Shown one piece after another: positions 48,401 to 56,037 of a stretch of DNA of 64,000 nt; positions within the stretch are counted from its first letter, which is position 1; every line of letters starts with the position of its first letter. A program made the position numbers and the translations under genes. Below the pieces are notes generated by a model, which was not told where the DNA came from, ran no database searches, and saw nothing but the letters and a program-made list of their open reading frames with translations. The stretch is from Corynebacterium jeikeium. Lineage in GTDB: Bacteria > Actinomycetota > Actinomycetes > Mycobacteriales > Mycobacteriaceae. Location of the stretch: positions 147,670 through 211,669 of the forward strand of contig NZ_JFCH01000011.1 of assembly GCF_000738175.1 (NCBI RefSeq), given 5' to 3'.

Positions 48401-49853
48401 GTGTGTGGTTTCGCAGCGTGGACAAAGCGGTGCTCAGAGCGTCCTGCGATCGGCTATTTTCGGCCACTTCGACACCTTGGGCGTGCCGCTGCTCTAACAT
48501 TTCCACGCGCCGTCTCTGGCTATGCAGTGGCAGCTCCCCGATCTTTCGGGATGTGTCTTCAAGCGCCTGACACGTGAACTCCCGCAGTGCCTCCAACCGA
48601 GCCCGCGCATGCTCGGCACTCACGCGGGCCGGATCCGTCTCAAAAGCCATGTCCAGTCCGCCATCCTCGGCCGGGGTGAGCACCAATCCCAAATCCTCCG
48701 GCGGCCCACCCGCCACATTGCGCAACCGCCCCGGAACCCCCGCGAAATCCGCCCGGGTGGTGAAGGCCTTAGCATTCACTCCCACTCCGTGTAGCACGTC
48801 AGCCACCCGGGAGTCCCCCGTGATCTGCGGTAGGCTCTCTCCACGCAGTCGCTGGTGGGCCAGTAGACCATGCAGCGACTCCACCGCATGGTGTAGATAC
48901 TCCTGCACCGTTTGTTGATTGTCGACGTTGACTCGCAGTGGCAGCACATTGACGGCCATTGCAGGCGTGCGGAGCTCTCGCGTATGCGAGCGTGCCATCA
49001 CGGGCACAGCCAGGAATTGTTCGCTGGTCGAGCGTGGAGCCAACAGACGGTGAACAAACGCCCCGTACAGTGCGATCATGAGCTCTACCCACGTAATCTG
49101 CTCATCAGTAGCGGCTTTCGTGGCCTTCTCCATGATCTCCGGCCCCAGGCGCATGGTGGTGGTGATTGTGGTTTGCCCTGTGCCTTCTGCCTTTGTGGCC
49201 GTATTCATCGTGGCGCGCTCAGCAACTTCCGGAAGCTGTGCGAGTACGGACGTCCAATACTGTTTATCCCGGATATGCTCCGCGGATTCGCGGTACTCCT
49301 GATCCAGCGCCACCAGTTCGGACAGCGAAGCTGCCCGGAATGGACGAGCCTGCTTTCCTGCCACGCGAGCGGTATAAATCTGACTAAGGCGACGCGTGAG
49401 CAGGGAAGCCGAGAAGCCATCGACAATAAGGTGATGATAAAGCTGGACAACCCAGGTCTCGGTGACGTCGAGAAGAATAATGACATAACGACACAACGGT
49501 TGATCCACCATGGTGCGCATCGTCTCGGCACATTCGGCGCGTAGCGCATCTACCCAGGCTTCCGCGCTGCGCTGGGGATCCGCGGCGTGCCGCACGTCGA
49601 TCACGCGGTCGACCCCGGGGCCTTCCTGTACCACGGATTGTTGCGGGGTAAGGCCATCCGTCGTGACGCGCACGCGCAATGTCTCAGCTTCCTGTTGCAG
49701 CTGTGCGATGGAGTGCTGCAGAGTTTCCAGCTCGATGTGCCCTGGCCCCAGGTGCAGTACCTCACCAACCACGTAGTAGGGCGATTCGGGGTTGAGTTTT
49801 TGGGCGTTCCAGACACCGTATTGAGCGCTCGTTAACGGCAGCGTAGAAGACAA
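42495..49853 (-). CDS. Siderophore NRPS: C-A-PCP-E-C-PCP-TE, lacking the second adenylation domain
   Basis: 2452 residues. Domains: C1 (5-430) with YHHLIVDGFS near 140; A1 (470-1000) with YLIYTSGSTGKPKG near 645, NAYGPTES and YRTGDRARW; PCP1 with LGGESIAAL (Ser about 1067); E (1130-1560) with VHHLAIDALSW near 1265; C2 (1610-2040) with SHHILTDGWS near 1747; PCP2 with SGGDSLLAM near 2128; TE (2190-2440) with GYSFGG near 2261. C2 runs almost directly into PCP2 with no adenylation domain between. A TTG start at 49853 is chosen because AAGGAA lies 6 nt upstream and SSTLPLTSAQYGVW is the natural C-domain start; the frame is open to 50027. C1 likely joins DHB from the aryl carrier protein to the A1 residue, which E converts to D. 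Confidence 0.93.
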   Translation of the reverse strand: MSSTLPLTSAQYGVWNAQKLNPESPYYVVGEVLHLGPGHIELETLQHSIAQLQQEAETLRVRVTTDGLTPQQSVVQEGPGVDRVIDVRHAADPQRSAEAWVDALRAECAETMRTMVDQPLCRYVIILLDVTETWVVQLYHHLIVDGFSASLLTRRLSQIYTARVAGKQARPFRAASLSELVALDQEYRESAEHIRDKQYWTSVLAQLPEVAERATMNTATKAEGTGQTTITTTMRLGPEIMEKATKAATDEQITWVELMIALYGAFVHRLLAPRSTSEQFLAVPVMARSHTRELRTPAMAVNVLPLRVNVDNQQTVQEYLHHAVESLHGLLAHQRLRGESLPQITGDSRVADVLHGVGVNAKAFTTRADFAGVPGRLRNVAGGPPEDLGLVLTPAEDGGLDMAFETDPARVSAEHARARLEALREFTCQALEDTSRKIGELPLHSQRRRVEMLEQRHAQGVEVAENSRSQDALSTALSTLRNHTQAHLVVHTADGWDTEPGTEMLDREILGAAVLNSKDLHAAVHRLASYFRREVLGSDRWRQAEQVTEQDRARPVLALEMERGRELALAVLAAFAAGVPFVYIDPTSPAQRREQIHANAEPVASVDAAAIRYALALGSTTSEENAVERSAESAACPDPEQLAYLIYTSGSTGKPKGVEVPRRAISSLFAQHRSGLYDRPHAVVAHTASFSFDAAFDQLLWLLAGHDVHLYPEQATGDADKLVEHFATQQINVVDTTPSMMKALLAAQLLEKVPSLQLVVLGGEELPAELWDHLAATGLEVVNAYGPTESTVDALLARVEPGVAHLGRPVAGMRAYLVDNALQLVGDQEVGELVLAGPQLALGYRGLPEATDAAFKEDVRIDPRRAPERIYRTGDRARWIPGRGYQFLGRADEQVEINGQRVELAEVEAVLASVNGVRHCAVAPLNRSGQATVLVAAVVGDWPMDASDLTAIRHQLQAALPAAAIPRRIHPVRALPTTTSGKIDREAIAGYGLQPPTAGAKEDTAAPEATEPVEVSSAGNATTSGKNDPLAPLDPAHLLLHRTVCDVLHLPPQQTDPDQDFISLGGESIAALHVASRARQQGLLLQPKDLMGGIALAQIPLDFRPPQNPQAPQVSQAARPTFLSSGEDLGDKSNEGSNNGDDQWLDWGVLPWSPVARTQIAAAPTVQAMRRHVMYRWLDVPPGCGQADVLRAVEVLQRRHASLRMLLDWDNVVQLIPRVPLASATEIVVELAPDGPDPVEQLAARIAPDRGVMWQVGLCAEGALVMVHHLAIDALSWPNLQREWNAVLIDANVKLPALTGLLRAHGMQRAVEHQAVQNVPPGSAELSVLPELPEKLLCPRGQATMMWRHIAMPDAAAMSSELAQRFRTDRQVVVVSLLAQALQAVGLTELQLVVEGHGRDGGTGATRSGDYGSTGSAVDCMELIGWFTTEERWAFSVRADGASVHSSANSPRFMAAWVRAGREAESQAQPWDPASCPPNRRVVINVLDAQPEESFGVLESDDRRMTEALTINVFLTSDGADVEYVADLAALRDASPTVLEKLHEQLQRAARDLLVADRLVLRQALPSDYRAFDTQPTNPRLGHSSTNQPTPTLSVAHLRSLEAAHGPLEDIVPATASQQGLLFHGLAGTDRYVIAAAVDLTGVASPELIHQSMRAILRRHAALRAVFDCSDLPLMLIPERLDLPWTIHDCRDFSPAAAHAFVEHLRELRGHRAVDLESGPLVTADLVLLPESNRLETNRPATLVLGSHHILTDGWSTAVMLQDLQRLLSGEDLDPAPSFAEFARSLCQRSVEQLEREHRAWQQIFTGTDQPHEASRTGEHGGVIAGLRPVASSKKSTTEAPEVPHVLHRDTDGRVTTAAASLGTTPSVLVQTAWLLTLAALHGGRRVTTGVTLSGRSAEQPRMASAVGMFITTLPLHVQLEPGHTLRHTVRQVADTMALISENQTTPLQEIETLVGSAPLFDTAVVYDHHAHFGAPSGPHTVETSESCLRIQGLRTSGRTHYPLTVVCPPGDVLEITLVHRPDVVERILPDAAARWFGTFLNALCDAATGRDLRLVELLPERGEFEEPADGQIEVDGHSEVEEADTCNTGNRELSEDNPVCAQVQAAMESLLGNPIGPEENFFTSGGDSLLAMRLMGVLRKQGMQLKIQDIVDAGTPAAIAERLGQGTGGAMKAKQPPKPQQSQRLQTAEHSQRRPVWCLHTIGGHGLAFAPLASLLADTEFDARLIELPSPLPQVETLAELAELYTEQILAEQQEGPFTLVGYSFGGVVAENIAAALQRRGYEVRFLGILDAYPSGSSPSSGTHSWPPGTPDGRTAFGDYDVRAIARADGMSHELGTVGVDIESNIRFCMQMLHTAAPTSYEGRVELVVATQNNSDVAHGQWDPAAAWRRRPGAYPVRVSELELTHAQLVKADGWKNVFQQWAPRLLDKSSADRPAPEATGIDPAHADPAH

Positions 49854-49921
49854 GTCAAGTTCCTTGTGAGTCGGCGGGCGGCAGCGGGGAGGCGAGTGAG
49901 AGAACAAGAAAGGGCATAAGA

Positions 49922-49968
49922 AAACACCCCACGCTGCCACACCGGGCGACACATTCGCGAGGGGTGCT
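49922..49968 (-). promoter_or_regulatory. Hairpin between the binding-protein gene and the NRPS
   Basis: GCACCCCTCGCG pairs with GCGTGGGGTGTT, followed on the minus strand by TTTTCTTATG. It looks like a terminator or attenuator that would let the binding protein be expressed above the NRPS level. Confidence 0.6.
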
Positions 49969-49981
49969 GGAGAAAAAGAGA

Positions 49982-50989
49982 CTAAGAGATCTCTTTCAAG
50001 GTAGGCTTGACCTGCTCCAATACCCATGCACGGGACAGGGCGGTCGGCGTGTTCAGGCCAGCAACCACAGCCTCGTTACCCGCCAGGGTGGCGCCGGACT
50101 TGACCTGCGGCAGGTCTGAGTAGCCCGGGATCTTCTCCACCTCCGCGATGTCACCGGTGCGGTTATAGATCACCATGAAGTCCGCAGCCAGGGCGGAGAC
50201 GTTTTCTGGCGACAGAGTCACGCGCCCCTGCTGTACCTCGATTGAGCCGTCGGTCAGAGATTCCGGGAACTTCATACCCAGGTCGTAGATAAAGGAGGCT
50301 CCTGGATCCTTCGGGTCGGCCACAGCTCCAAAGGATCCCTGAGCGAACTGGGAGACCACACCGGTCTTACCCTCGATATTCGGCAGCTCGGACTTCGCAT
50401 CGGAGAAGACTTTCTCATCCTGGTCGATGACTTCTTGAGCTTTATCTTCCTTGTTGAAGATCTTGCCGAGCTCCTTCAACTGCGACTTCCAGCTGATCCC
50501 CTCACCCTCGGTGCCAATACCACCCAGAGTGGGCGCGATCTCGGAGAGCTGTGTGTAGTTATCCTCGGAGATCGTCCAGTAGTCCCCGACGATGAAATCC
50601 GGAGCAGCGGCGGCGATCTCTTCCTTCGGCAGAGTCTTGAAATCGGTCTGCTTGATAATCTCCACGCCATCCAACTTGCCGTCGCGCCACGGGGCATTCA
50701 TGTCCTTAGCAGACACCACCACGGCGGAGGGCTTGATGCCCATAGCCAGCAGGTTGTCGATGGCTGGACCAATGGCAACGACGCGCTCGGGGTTTACGGG
50801 GTATGTGTCTTCCCCCCAGGCGTGCTTGATGTTGACTTCGGAGGCATTATCGCCGGAATTCGCTGCGGAGTTTGCGCCTGAGGAAGTATTTTCCGCCTTG
50901 TCATCTGCATCGGAGCTGCAGGCTCCCAACACCAGGGTAGTGGAGAGCACGGCGATGCTGAGCGCACGGACAACGTTTGAGTTCTTCAT
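49982..50989 (-). CDS. Iron-siderophore binding lipoprotein (importer 2)
   Basis: 335 residues. Sec lipoprotein leader MKNSNVVRALSIAVLSTTLV ending in the lipobox LGAC; a Ser/Asn/Ala linker; then a FepB/FecB-type binding domain (VAIGPAIDNLLAMGIKPSAV, DFIVGDYWTISEDNYTQL, WVLEQVKPTLKEI). Its permeases and ATPase are encoded 4 kb away on the other strand (55012-58012). It stands in front of the NRPS gene, behind two DtxR-type boxes, so its production is tied to siderophore synthesis. Confidence 0.93.
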   Translation of the reverse strand: MKNSNVVRALSIAVLSTTLVLGACSSDADDKAENTSSGANSAANSGDNASEVNIKHAWGEDTYPVNPERVVAIGPAIDNLLAMGIKPSAVVVSAKDMNAPWRDGKLDGVEIIKQTDFKTLPKEEIAAAAPDFIVGDYWTISEDNYTQLSEIAPTLGGIGTEGEGISWKSQLKELGKIFNKEDKAQEVIDQDEKVFSDAKSELPNIEGKTGVVSQFAQGSFGAVADPKDPGASFIYDLGMKFPESLTDGSIEVQQGRVTLSPENVSALAADFMVIYNRTGDIAEVEKIPGYSDLPQVKSGATLAGNEAVVAGLNTPTALSRAWVLEQVKPTLKEIS

Positions 50990-51024
50990 TCTGAATGGGT
51001 TTCCATTTCACTAAACGAACAAGA

Positions 51025-51063
51025 TTAGGTAAGGCTACCATCACCAAGGGTAGGCTAACAAGG
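51025..51063. promoter_or_regulatory. Tandem DtxR-type iron boxes before binding protein and NRPS
   Basis: TTAGGTAAGGCTACCATCA (51025-51043) matches the consensus at 15 of 19. CAAGGGTAGGCTAACAAGG (51045-51063) matches at 12 of 19 with an intact TAGGCTAAC core. Their centres are 20 bp apart, compatible with side-by-side DtxR dimers. They lie between the stand-alone adenylation gene and the binding-protein gene. Confidence 0.8.
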
Positions 51064-51083
51064 GTAATCTGAGACTTTTTAAC

Positions 51084-52751
51084 TTAATTTGGATCGGGGA
51101 GGGCACGACGATCCAGCTTCCCATTACTGCTCAGCGGCAATGCCTGCAGAGCCACTACACGGCTGGGAACCATGTACTCCGGTACTGATTCGCGCAGCAC
51201 AGCAGCCACCTCCGTAGGCGGTAGTACCACTGCTTCCTGATCCCACACCACATAGCCCACCAGCACTGGTGAATCCTCGCCAACGACACGACTGGCCGCC
51301 TGCCGCACACCAGGAACCCGTCGCAGCGCCGCATCTACCTCTCCCAACTCCACTCGGTTGCCCCGGATCTTCACCTGGTCACCCACCCGACCTACGAATT
51401 CCAGCAACCCCACCTGGTTCCATCGTGCTAGATCTCCGGTGCAGTACATTCGGCCGCCATCAACCTGTGGGTACCAACTGGGCACAAAAGATTGTGCCGT
51501 TAGCTCCGGGCGGCGCCAATAGCCAGTAGCCACCTGCACCCCGGCAATGCAGAGCTCACCCACCTGGCCAGGATCGGTAACCTCTTTCCCATCCTCAGCG
51601 CGCAGATAACAGCTCACATTGTCTTGAGGCAGACCCAACAGCGACGGTTGCCGACCATCCCCCGCGCTGGATCCCGCCAGCTCAGCCAGCAATTCCTCGG
51701 TATATTCAACCCACAGCACATCCATCGCGGCCTCCGTGGGCCCATAAAGTCCATGCACCCGGCAACCGATCTGTCGCAGGCACCGTTCTGCCAGCGCACT
51801 GGGCACAGCCTCGCCACCTAGCAGCAGATGCTTGAGCCCAGCCAACCTTTCCAGAGGCTCACCCATGTCGTCCATGACATCCAACAGCGTGCCGAGCATA
51901 CTCGGCACCATCGACAGCACACTGACCTGGTAATCCACCAGCAAATCCAAAAAGCCATCGATATCCCCCATCCACCACTGTGAATCGGGCATCACCACCG
52001 TTCCACCATTAGCCAGGGGGTTCAGGATCTCCGCGATACCCACATCAAACACCGCCGGCGCCTTCTGCAGCACACGAAGTTCCTCGCCAGGCCCCACGAT
52101 CCGGGCGCTCCATTCCAAATGGCAGGCTACGCCACGGTGAGTATTCACCACCGCCTTCGGCCGCCCGGTCGAACCTGAGGTGAACGTGATGTAACAGGGA
52201 TCCTCCGGGCAAATGTCCGTGTTCACCTCCAACAGCGCACCGCTCACCTGCAGCGAGCCACCCGATCCATCTATATTTTCGCGGTCACACTCTGCGCCAC
52301 CAATCCACACTTCAGCGGCGCAAGCTTCGGCGACGACTCGGCGCAGCTCCTGTTCCGCAGACTGCTCCACACCGAGCAACATCACCAGCTCCGGCTGAAG
52401 ATCTTCCAGCTGCCAACGCAAACGCTCTGTTGGAGAATCCACCTCCAATGGACAATAGACTGCGCCCGAGTGAAGAATCCCTGCCACCATTACCGGTAGC
52501 CGAGTATCCCGGCGCGCCAGTACCGCGATCCGGTCCCCTCTACCCAGCCCGCGGCTGCTAATACTGCCGGCCACTCGCCTGGCACCTCTAGCCAGTTCTG
52601 GCCAAGTAATGGCCCCAGCAGGCCCCGTAACCGCTAGCCGTGGGCTATCTACCCCACACTCCTGGACTGCCGCACAAATCATCGCATCCACCGTGGCATA
52701 GCGCTGCTTCACTCGGCGGCCATGAGGCCGCGGTGCTGGAAATGCACTCAT
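51084..52751 (-). CDS. Stand-alone NRPS adenylation enzyme (probable in-trans partner of the NRPS)
   Basis: 555 residues, one complete adenylation domain and nothing else: CYITFTSGSTGRPKAVVNTH near residue 190, GLYGPTEAAMDVLWVEY near 340, YCTGDLARWNQVGLLEFVGR near 440 and the catalytic-lysine end LSSNGKLDRRALP. There is no carrier domain. Hand alignment to GrsA gives pocket residues D-V-A-S-L-G-L-M-D-K, which is not a code I know; it shares D235, V236, L322 and D331 with serine-activating EntF but has a roomier pocket. Its ATG overlaps the stop of the N-hydroxylase gene (ATGA), so an N-hydroxylated or N-acylated ornithine or lysine is a sensible substrate. It would load PCP2 of the NRPS. Confidence 0.92.
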   Translation of the reverse strand: MSAFPAPRPHGRRVKQRYATVDAMICAAVQECGVDSPRLAVTGPAGAITWPELARGARRVAGSISSRGLGRGDRIAVLARRDTRLPVMVAGILHSGAVYCPLEVDSPTERLRWQLEDLQPELVMLLGVEQSAEQELRRVVAEACAAEVWIGGAECDRENIDGSGGSLQVSGALLEVNTDICPEDPCYITFTSGSTGRPKAVVNTHRGVACHLEWSARIVGPGEELRVLQKAPAVFDVGIAEILNPLANGGTVVMPDSQWWMGDIDGFLDLLVDYQVSVLSMVPSMLGTLLDVMDDMGEPLERLAGLKHLLLGGEAVPSALAERCLRQIGCRVHGLYGPTEAAMDVLWVEYTEELLAELAGSSAGDGRQPSLLGLPQDNVSCYLRAEDGKEVTDPGQVGELCIAGVQVATGYWRRPELTAQSFVPSWYPQVDGGRMYCTGDLARWNQVGLLEFVGRVGDQVKIRGNRVELGEVDAALRRVPGVRQAASRVVGEDSPVLVGYVVWDQEAVVLPPTEVAAVLRESVPEYMVPSRVVALQALPLSSNGKLDRRALPDPN

Positions 52752-54160
52752 GAACGCACCTCCGCCCGAACCCCAGCCTGCACCCCAGCCCGCATGCCAG
52801 CCTGCACATCGGCGGCATTATCGCCCAGGCCGTCCCCTACACCGAGCCCAGCTACTACCCGATCGGAAAGCTCGCCCAGGCAGCTCAGGTTCGCAAACCC
52901 CGGCCCCTGGCGCATACCTGCCAGTGCCGGAACAAACAGGTGCGGAACCAATCCCTCCACTGCCAGATCTGCCCCAATACTGGCCTCCCAGGCCGGAACG
53001 GAGCTCAGCGCTGCATCGGACTGGTTGCCTAGTGCGCGCTCCAGGAGGAGGCGCACCTGTGGCGTCATCACATCACAGAACCACAAGGGCCTACCACCGC
53101 GAGCGTCAATGACGAGATCGCACAGCTCGGTGTAGGAGCCACACACTTCATCATCAATATGCACCCGCAGTCGAAAATCAGCGTCCGGCGAGCTCGCCAG
53201 CTCCACACGGCGGACAACGCCACGGCGATGTGCCACGCGATCATCGGAATCTAACACCTGCTGCACCCGCACAGAAAGCACCCCACGGTCGGTTCTGCGG
53301 ATGAAGTCTCTACGCGCTGCTTCGCTGAGTGTCACCCATTTGCGCGGATCTGTATACAACTCGTTTTCGAATTGACTCTCCCCACGACTGAACATCGTGG
53401 CCAGGGGCGATACGGCCAGAGCTTCCTCAATATTGAGGTGAATTAGCTGGTCCAACACGGAAGCTGCAGATTCCCCAGTACCGATCACCACAACACGAGG
53501 GACCTCGGGGAGGCTTCCACGCGCCTTGAGATCCCAAAATTCTGCCACAGAGAGCACACCCGGAACATCCGAAATTTTGCCGTCGCTACGGCCAGGGCCG
53601 GTAACGAGCACACTATCGGCCTCCAGAGTGAACTCGGCGCCACGTGTGTCCTCGGCAGTGAGGCGCCACCGGCAGGGCTGGGAGGCAGTGCCGGTGGCCG
53701 TGCCCGTAGGGCTAGTGGCACTACTTTCAGTGGTCACGTCGAGTAGCCGCACCGTTGCTGGAACCACCCGCATTCCCATCTTTTGCGCCGCCCACTCCAG
53801 GTAGCTAGCCCACAGGTAGTGCGGTGGGTTGGGGTGGCCACGGTCGATCCAAGAGGCATAACGATCCGACTCCGTAAGGAAGCGCACCCAGCTAAGCCCC
53901 AGCATGCTCCGGTCCACGGCCTCGTTGAGCTCGCCCGCGATGCGCGTGCGGTAGGGAAATCCCAGATCTTTATCGGGCGAGGTTCCCAGCAACTGCCGCC
54001 CGTCCGTCCACCCACCGCAAGGCTTCCAATTACCGCCAATGCCGTGCGGATCCACCACGGTTACTTCCGGGGTTGGAACGCCCAGGCTGCGCAGAGCGTG
54101 GAGTTTCGCCTGAACGGCTAGCGCTTTTGGCCCCGCTCCGATGATCGCCAATGATTTCAA
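52748..54160 (-). CDS. Ornithine/lysine N-monooxygenase (SidA/IucD/PvdA family)
   Basis: 470 residues. Flavin-dependent N-hydroxylation of the side-chain amine of ornithine or lysine, the first step to a hydroxamate. The FAD loop is SLAIIGAGPKALAVQAKL; then TVVDPHGIGGNWKP, HYLWASYLEWAAQKMG, the NADPH loop VVVIGTGESAASVLDQLI near 235 and a C-terminal DLVIDARGG. The last 35 residues (VQAGMRAGVQAGVRAEV) are an odd Ala/Gly/Arg repeat extension. It is divergent from the acetyltransferase gene with one DtxR-type box between, so the two hydroxamate enzymes share a control region. Confidence 0.88.
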   Translation of the reverse strand: MKSLAIIGAGPKALAVQAKLHALRSLGVPTPEVTVVDPHGIGGNWKPCGGWTDGRQLLGTSPDKDLGFPYRTRIAGELNEAVDRSMLGLSWVRFLTESDRYASWIDRGHPNPPHYLWASYLEWAAQKMGMRVVPATVRLLDVTTESSATSPTGTATGTASQPCRWRLTAEDTRGAEFTLEADSVLVTGPGRSDGKISDVPGVLSVAEFWDLKARGSLPEVPRVVVIGTGESAASVLDQLIHLNIEEALAVSPLATMFSRGESQFENELYTDPRKWVTLSEAARRDFIRRTDRGVLSVRVQQVLDSDDRVAHRRGVVRRVELASSPDADFRLRVHIDDEVCGSYTELCDLVIDARGGRPLWFCDVMTPQVRLLLERALGNQSDAALSSVPAWEASIGADLAVEGLVPHLFVPALAGMRQGPGFANLSCLGELSDRVVAGLGVGDGLGDNAADVQAGMRAGVQAGVRAEVRS

Positions 54161-54176
54161 CTTACCATCCCCTTAC

Positions 54177-54195
54177 CAAGTGAAGGCTTACCTTA
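54177..54195. promoter_or_regulatory. DtxR-type box between N-hydroxylase and acetyltransferase genes
   Basis: CAAGTGAAGGCTTACCTTA matches the consensus at 12 of 19, weaker than the others. It lies 17 bp from one start and 26 bp from the other, and could control both directions. Confidence 0.55.
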
Positions 54196-54220
54196 CACAT
54201 AGACGGTAGTATGCTTACCC

Positions 54221-55015
54221 ATGATTGACAATGACCCCCAGCAACAGCCTGAGTCACTGCTCACAGGAAGCCCCCAACCCCGCCCGGAGGAAATACTGGC
54301 CCGGTTGCGCCACGACATCCCGACAGCGGATTTCCTCCCTTCCCCGCCACCGTTACCGCAGATGAACCCTCCCTTTTCCCTACGCCCTGCGGACCCAGAT
54401 CCCGAATCTTCCGATGCCGATCTGGTGGCCGAGTGGATGTCCCGCCCTCACTTGCGCGAGACGTGGGAACAACCCTGGCCAGCCGAACGCTGGCGCCAGG
54501 ACTGGGTCGCAAAAACTCACACCACCTACGCTCGCGCCGCAATACTGTCCTATTCGATACCCCGCTCCCCCCACATCCGGGCTGCAAAGGAAGCCACGAG
54601 GGGCGATGCCTCCGCAGCTCCTACACCGTCTGACGAGAATGACGCCACAACCCCGGTGGGGTACGTGGAAATCTATCGCCCGCACCGGGACGAGATTGGC
54701 AGCAGCTATCTCTCTCAACCCCACGACCTGGGAGCCCATATCGCAATCGGCAAGCCAGAACTGACTGGCCATGGGATCTTCTCTTCTTTTCTGAGCAAGC
54801 TGGCCGCAGCACTGCTAGAGCAAGACCCGCAGTGCCAGCTGGTGCTTGGCGAGCCGGACTATCGCAACACCCGCACGCACCGGGCGCTGGCCAAGGCCAG
54901 TTTCCAAGATTTCGGCGAGCGACAGCAGCGGGCAGACCGGCGCGTACGGTTGTTCGGCTTAACACGGCCTAGCGCAGGGCGTGAGCCGCAACAGCGATTG
55001 GAGGCCACGCCATGA
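54221..55015 (+). CDS. GNAT N-acyltransferase for hydroxamate formation (IucB/MbtK type)
   Basis: 264 residues. Transfers an acyl group (acetyl most likely) to the N-hydroxylated side chain to complete a hydroxamate. The siderophore-GNAT family marks are visible: EWMSRPHLRETWEQPWPAERW near residue 70, VGYVEIYRPHRDEI, DLGAHIAIGKPELTGHGIFS near 185 and LVLGEPDYRNTRTHRALAKA near 210. A Pro-rich N-terminal 45 residues is extra. It overlaps the following permease by 4 bp (ATGA), so biosynthesis and uptake genes form one operon. Confidence 0.88.
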   Translation: MIDNDPQQQPESLLTGSPQPRPEEILARLRHDIPTADFLPSPPPLPQMNPPFSLRPADPDPESSDADLVAEWMSRPHLRETWEQPWPAERWRQDWVAKTHTTYARAAILSYSIPRSPHIRAAKEATRGDASAAPTPSDENDATTPVGYVEIYRPHRDEIGSSYLSQPHDLGAHIAIGKPELTGHGIFSSFLSKLAAALLEQDPQCQLVLGEPDYRNTRTHRALAKASFQDFGERQQRADRRVRLFGLTRPSAGREPQQRLEATP

Positions 55016-56037
55016 GTGTGCGCACCAGCCGCCTACTGGGTCTGGGGGTACTACTCCTACTGGTCGTCAGTGGCACGATCTGCAGTTTCCTGTACGGCGC
55101 CCGTTCCATCCCCGCAGAGGACGTGTGGGCTGCACTTCGGGATCTCCCGGCTACCAGTAGCTCCCCGGAGGAGGTTCCAGTCAACCAACGCGTGGTCGCC
55201 GAGCTGCGCCTGCCACGCACCATATTGGCCATTATCGTGGGCGCGGCACTAGGCGTAGCCGGCGCCCTAATCCAGGGACATACCCGCAATCCCCTGGCGG
55301 ATCCGGGGATACTGGGAATCAGTTCCGGCGCGGCACTGAGCGTGGTGGCCAGCTACGCCCTGTTGGGCATCAGCGCGCCTTGGGCGACTGCGGTGGTTGC
55401 CTTCCTTGGTGCAATCGCAGCGACGGCGCTGGTCTTCGGCCTAGCTTCCGCGGGCAGAGCCACGGTAAATCCCCTGACCCTCGTGCTGGGCGGAGCCGCG
55501 CTGTCGGCAGTGCTAAGTGCCATCACGAGCGCCTTCGTTCTCACAAGTGAAAACAACCTGGATAGGATGCGCTTCTGGACCGTCGGTTCCCTAGCGGGCC
55601 GGGATATGAACATCGCGCTCAGCGTCTTGCCGTTTGTGGTTCTGGGGTTGATCCTGGCCTTTGCCACGGGCCCGCAGCTGAACATCCTAAATCTGGGCGA
55701 CGACGTGGCTGCTGGCTTAGGTATCAACACTGCGGCCGCGCGACTAGGCGGCATGGGCATCATCGCACTGCTGGCAGGTGCAGCCACTGCCGCTGCAGGA
55801 CCGCTGGGCTTCATCGGCCTGGTGGTACCCCATATCGTCCGAGCCCTCACCGGCCCGGATTACAAGTGGATTCTGCCGTACTCCGCGCTAGCCGGTGCAG
55901 CACTACTTCTTTACGCGGACGTGGTGGGGCGCCTCATCGCCCGGCCCGGCGAGCTCCAGGTGGGCATTGTGCTGGCGTTCGTGGGTGCACCGTTCTTCAT
56001 CGTCTTGATTTACCGAAAGAAGGTGGCGACGCTCTGA
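55012..56037 (+). CDS. Fe-siderophore ABC transporter permease (FecCD family, importer 2)
   Basis: 341 residues, nine to ten membrane helices. Marks: ELRLPRTILAIIVGAALGVA, QGHTRNPLADPGILGISSGA and GPLGFIGLVVPHIVRALTGP. It starts by ATGA overlap with the acyltransferase gene and shares one base of its TGA with the next ATG. Confidence 0.94.
   Translation: MSVRTSRLLGLGVLLLLVVSGTICSFLYGARSIPAEDVWAALRDLPATSSSPEEVPVNQRVVAELRLPRTILAIIVGAALGVAGALIQGHTRNPLADPGILGISSGAALSVVASYALLGISAPWATAVVAFLGAIAATALVFGLASAGRATVNPLTLVLGGAALSAVLSAITSAFVLTSENNLDRMRFWTVGSLAGRDMNIALSVLPFVVLGLILAFATGPQLNILNLGDDVAAGLGINTAAARLGGMGIIALLAGAATAAAGPLGFIGLVVPHIVRALTGPDYKWILPYSALAGAALLLYADVVGRLIARPGELQVGIVLAFVGAPFFIVLIYRKKVATL

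Noticed and set aside
55866..56036. N-terminal extension of the second importer 2 permease
   Set aside because: It lies inside the upstream permease; the TGATG start at 56037 matches the family.
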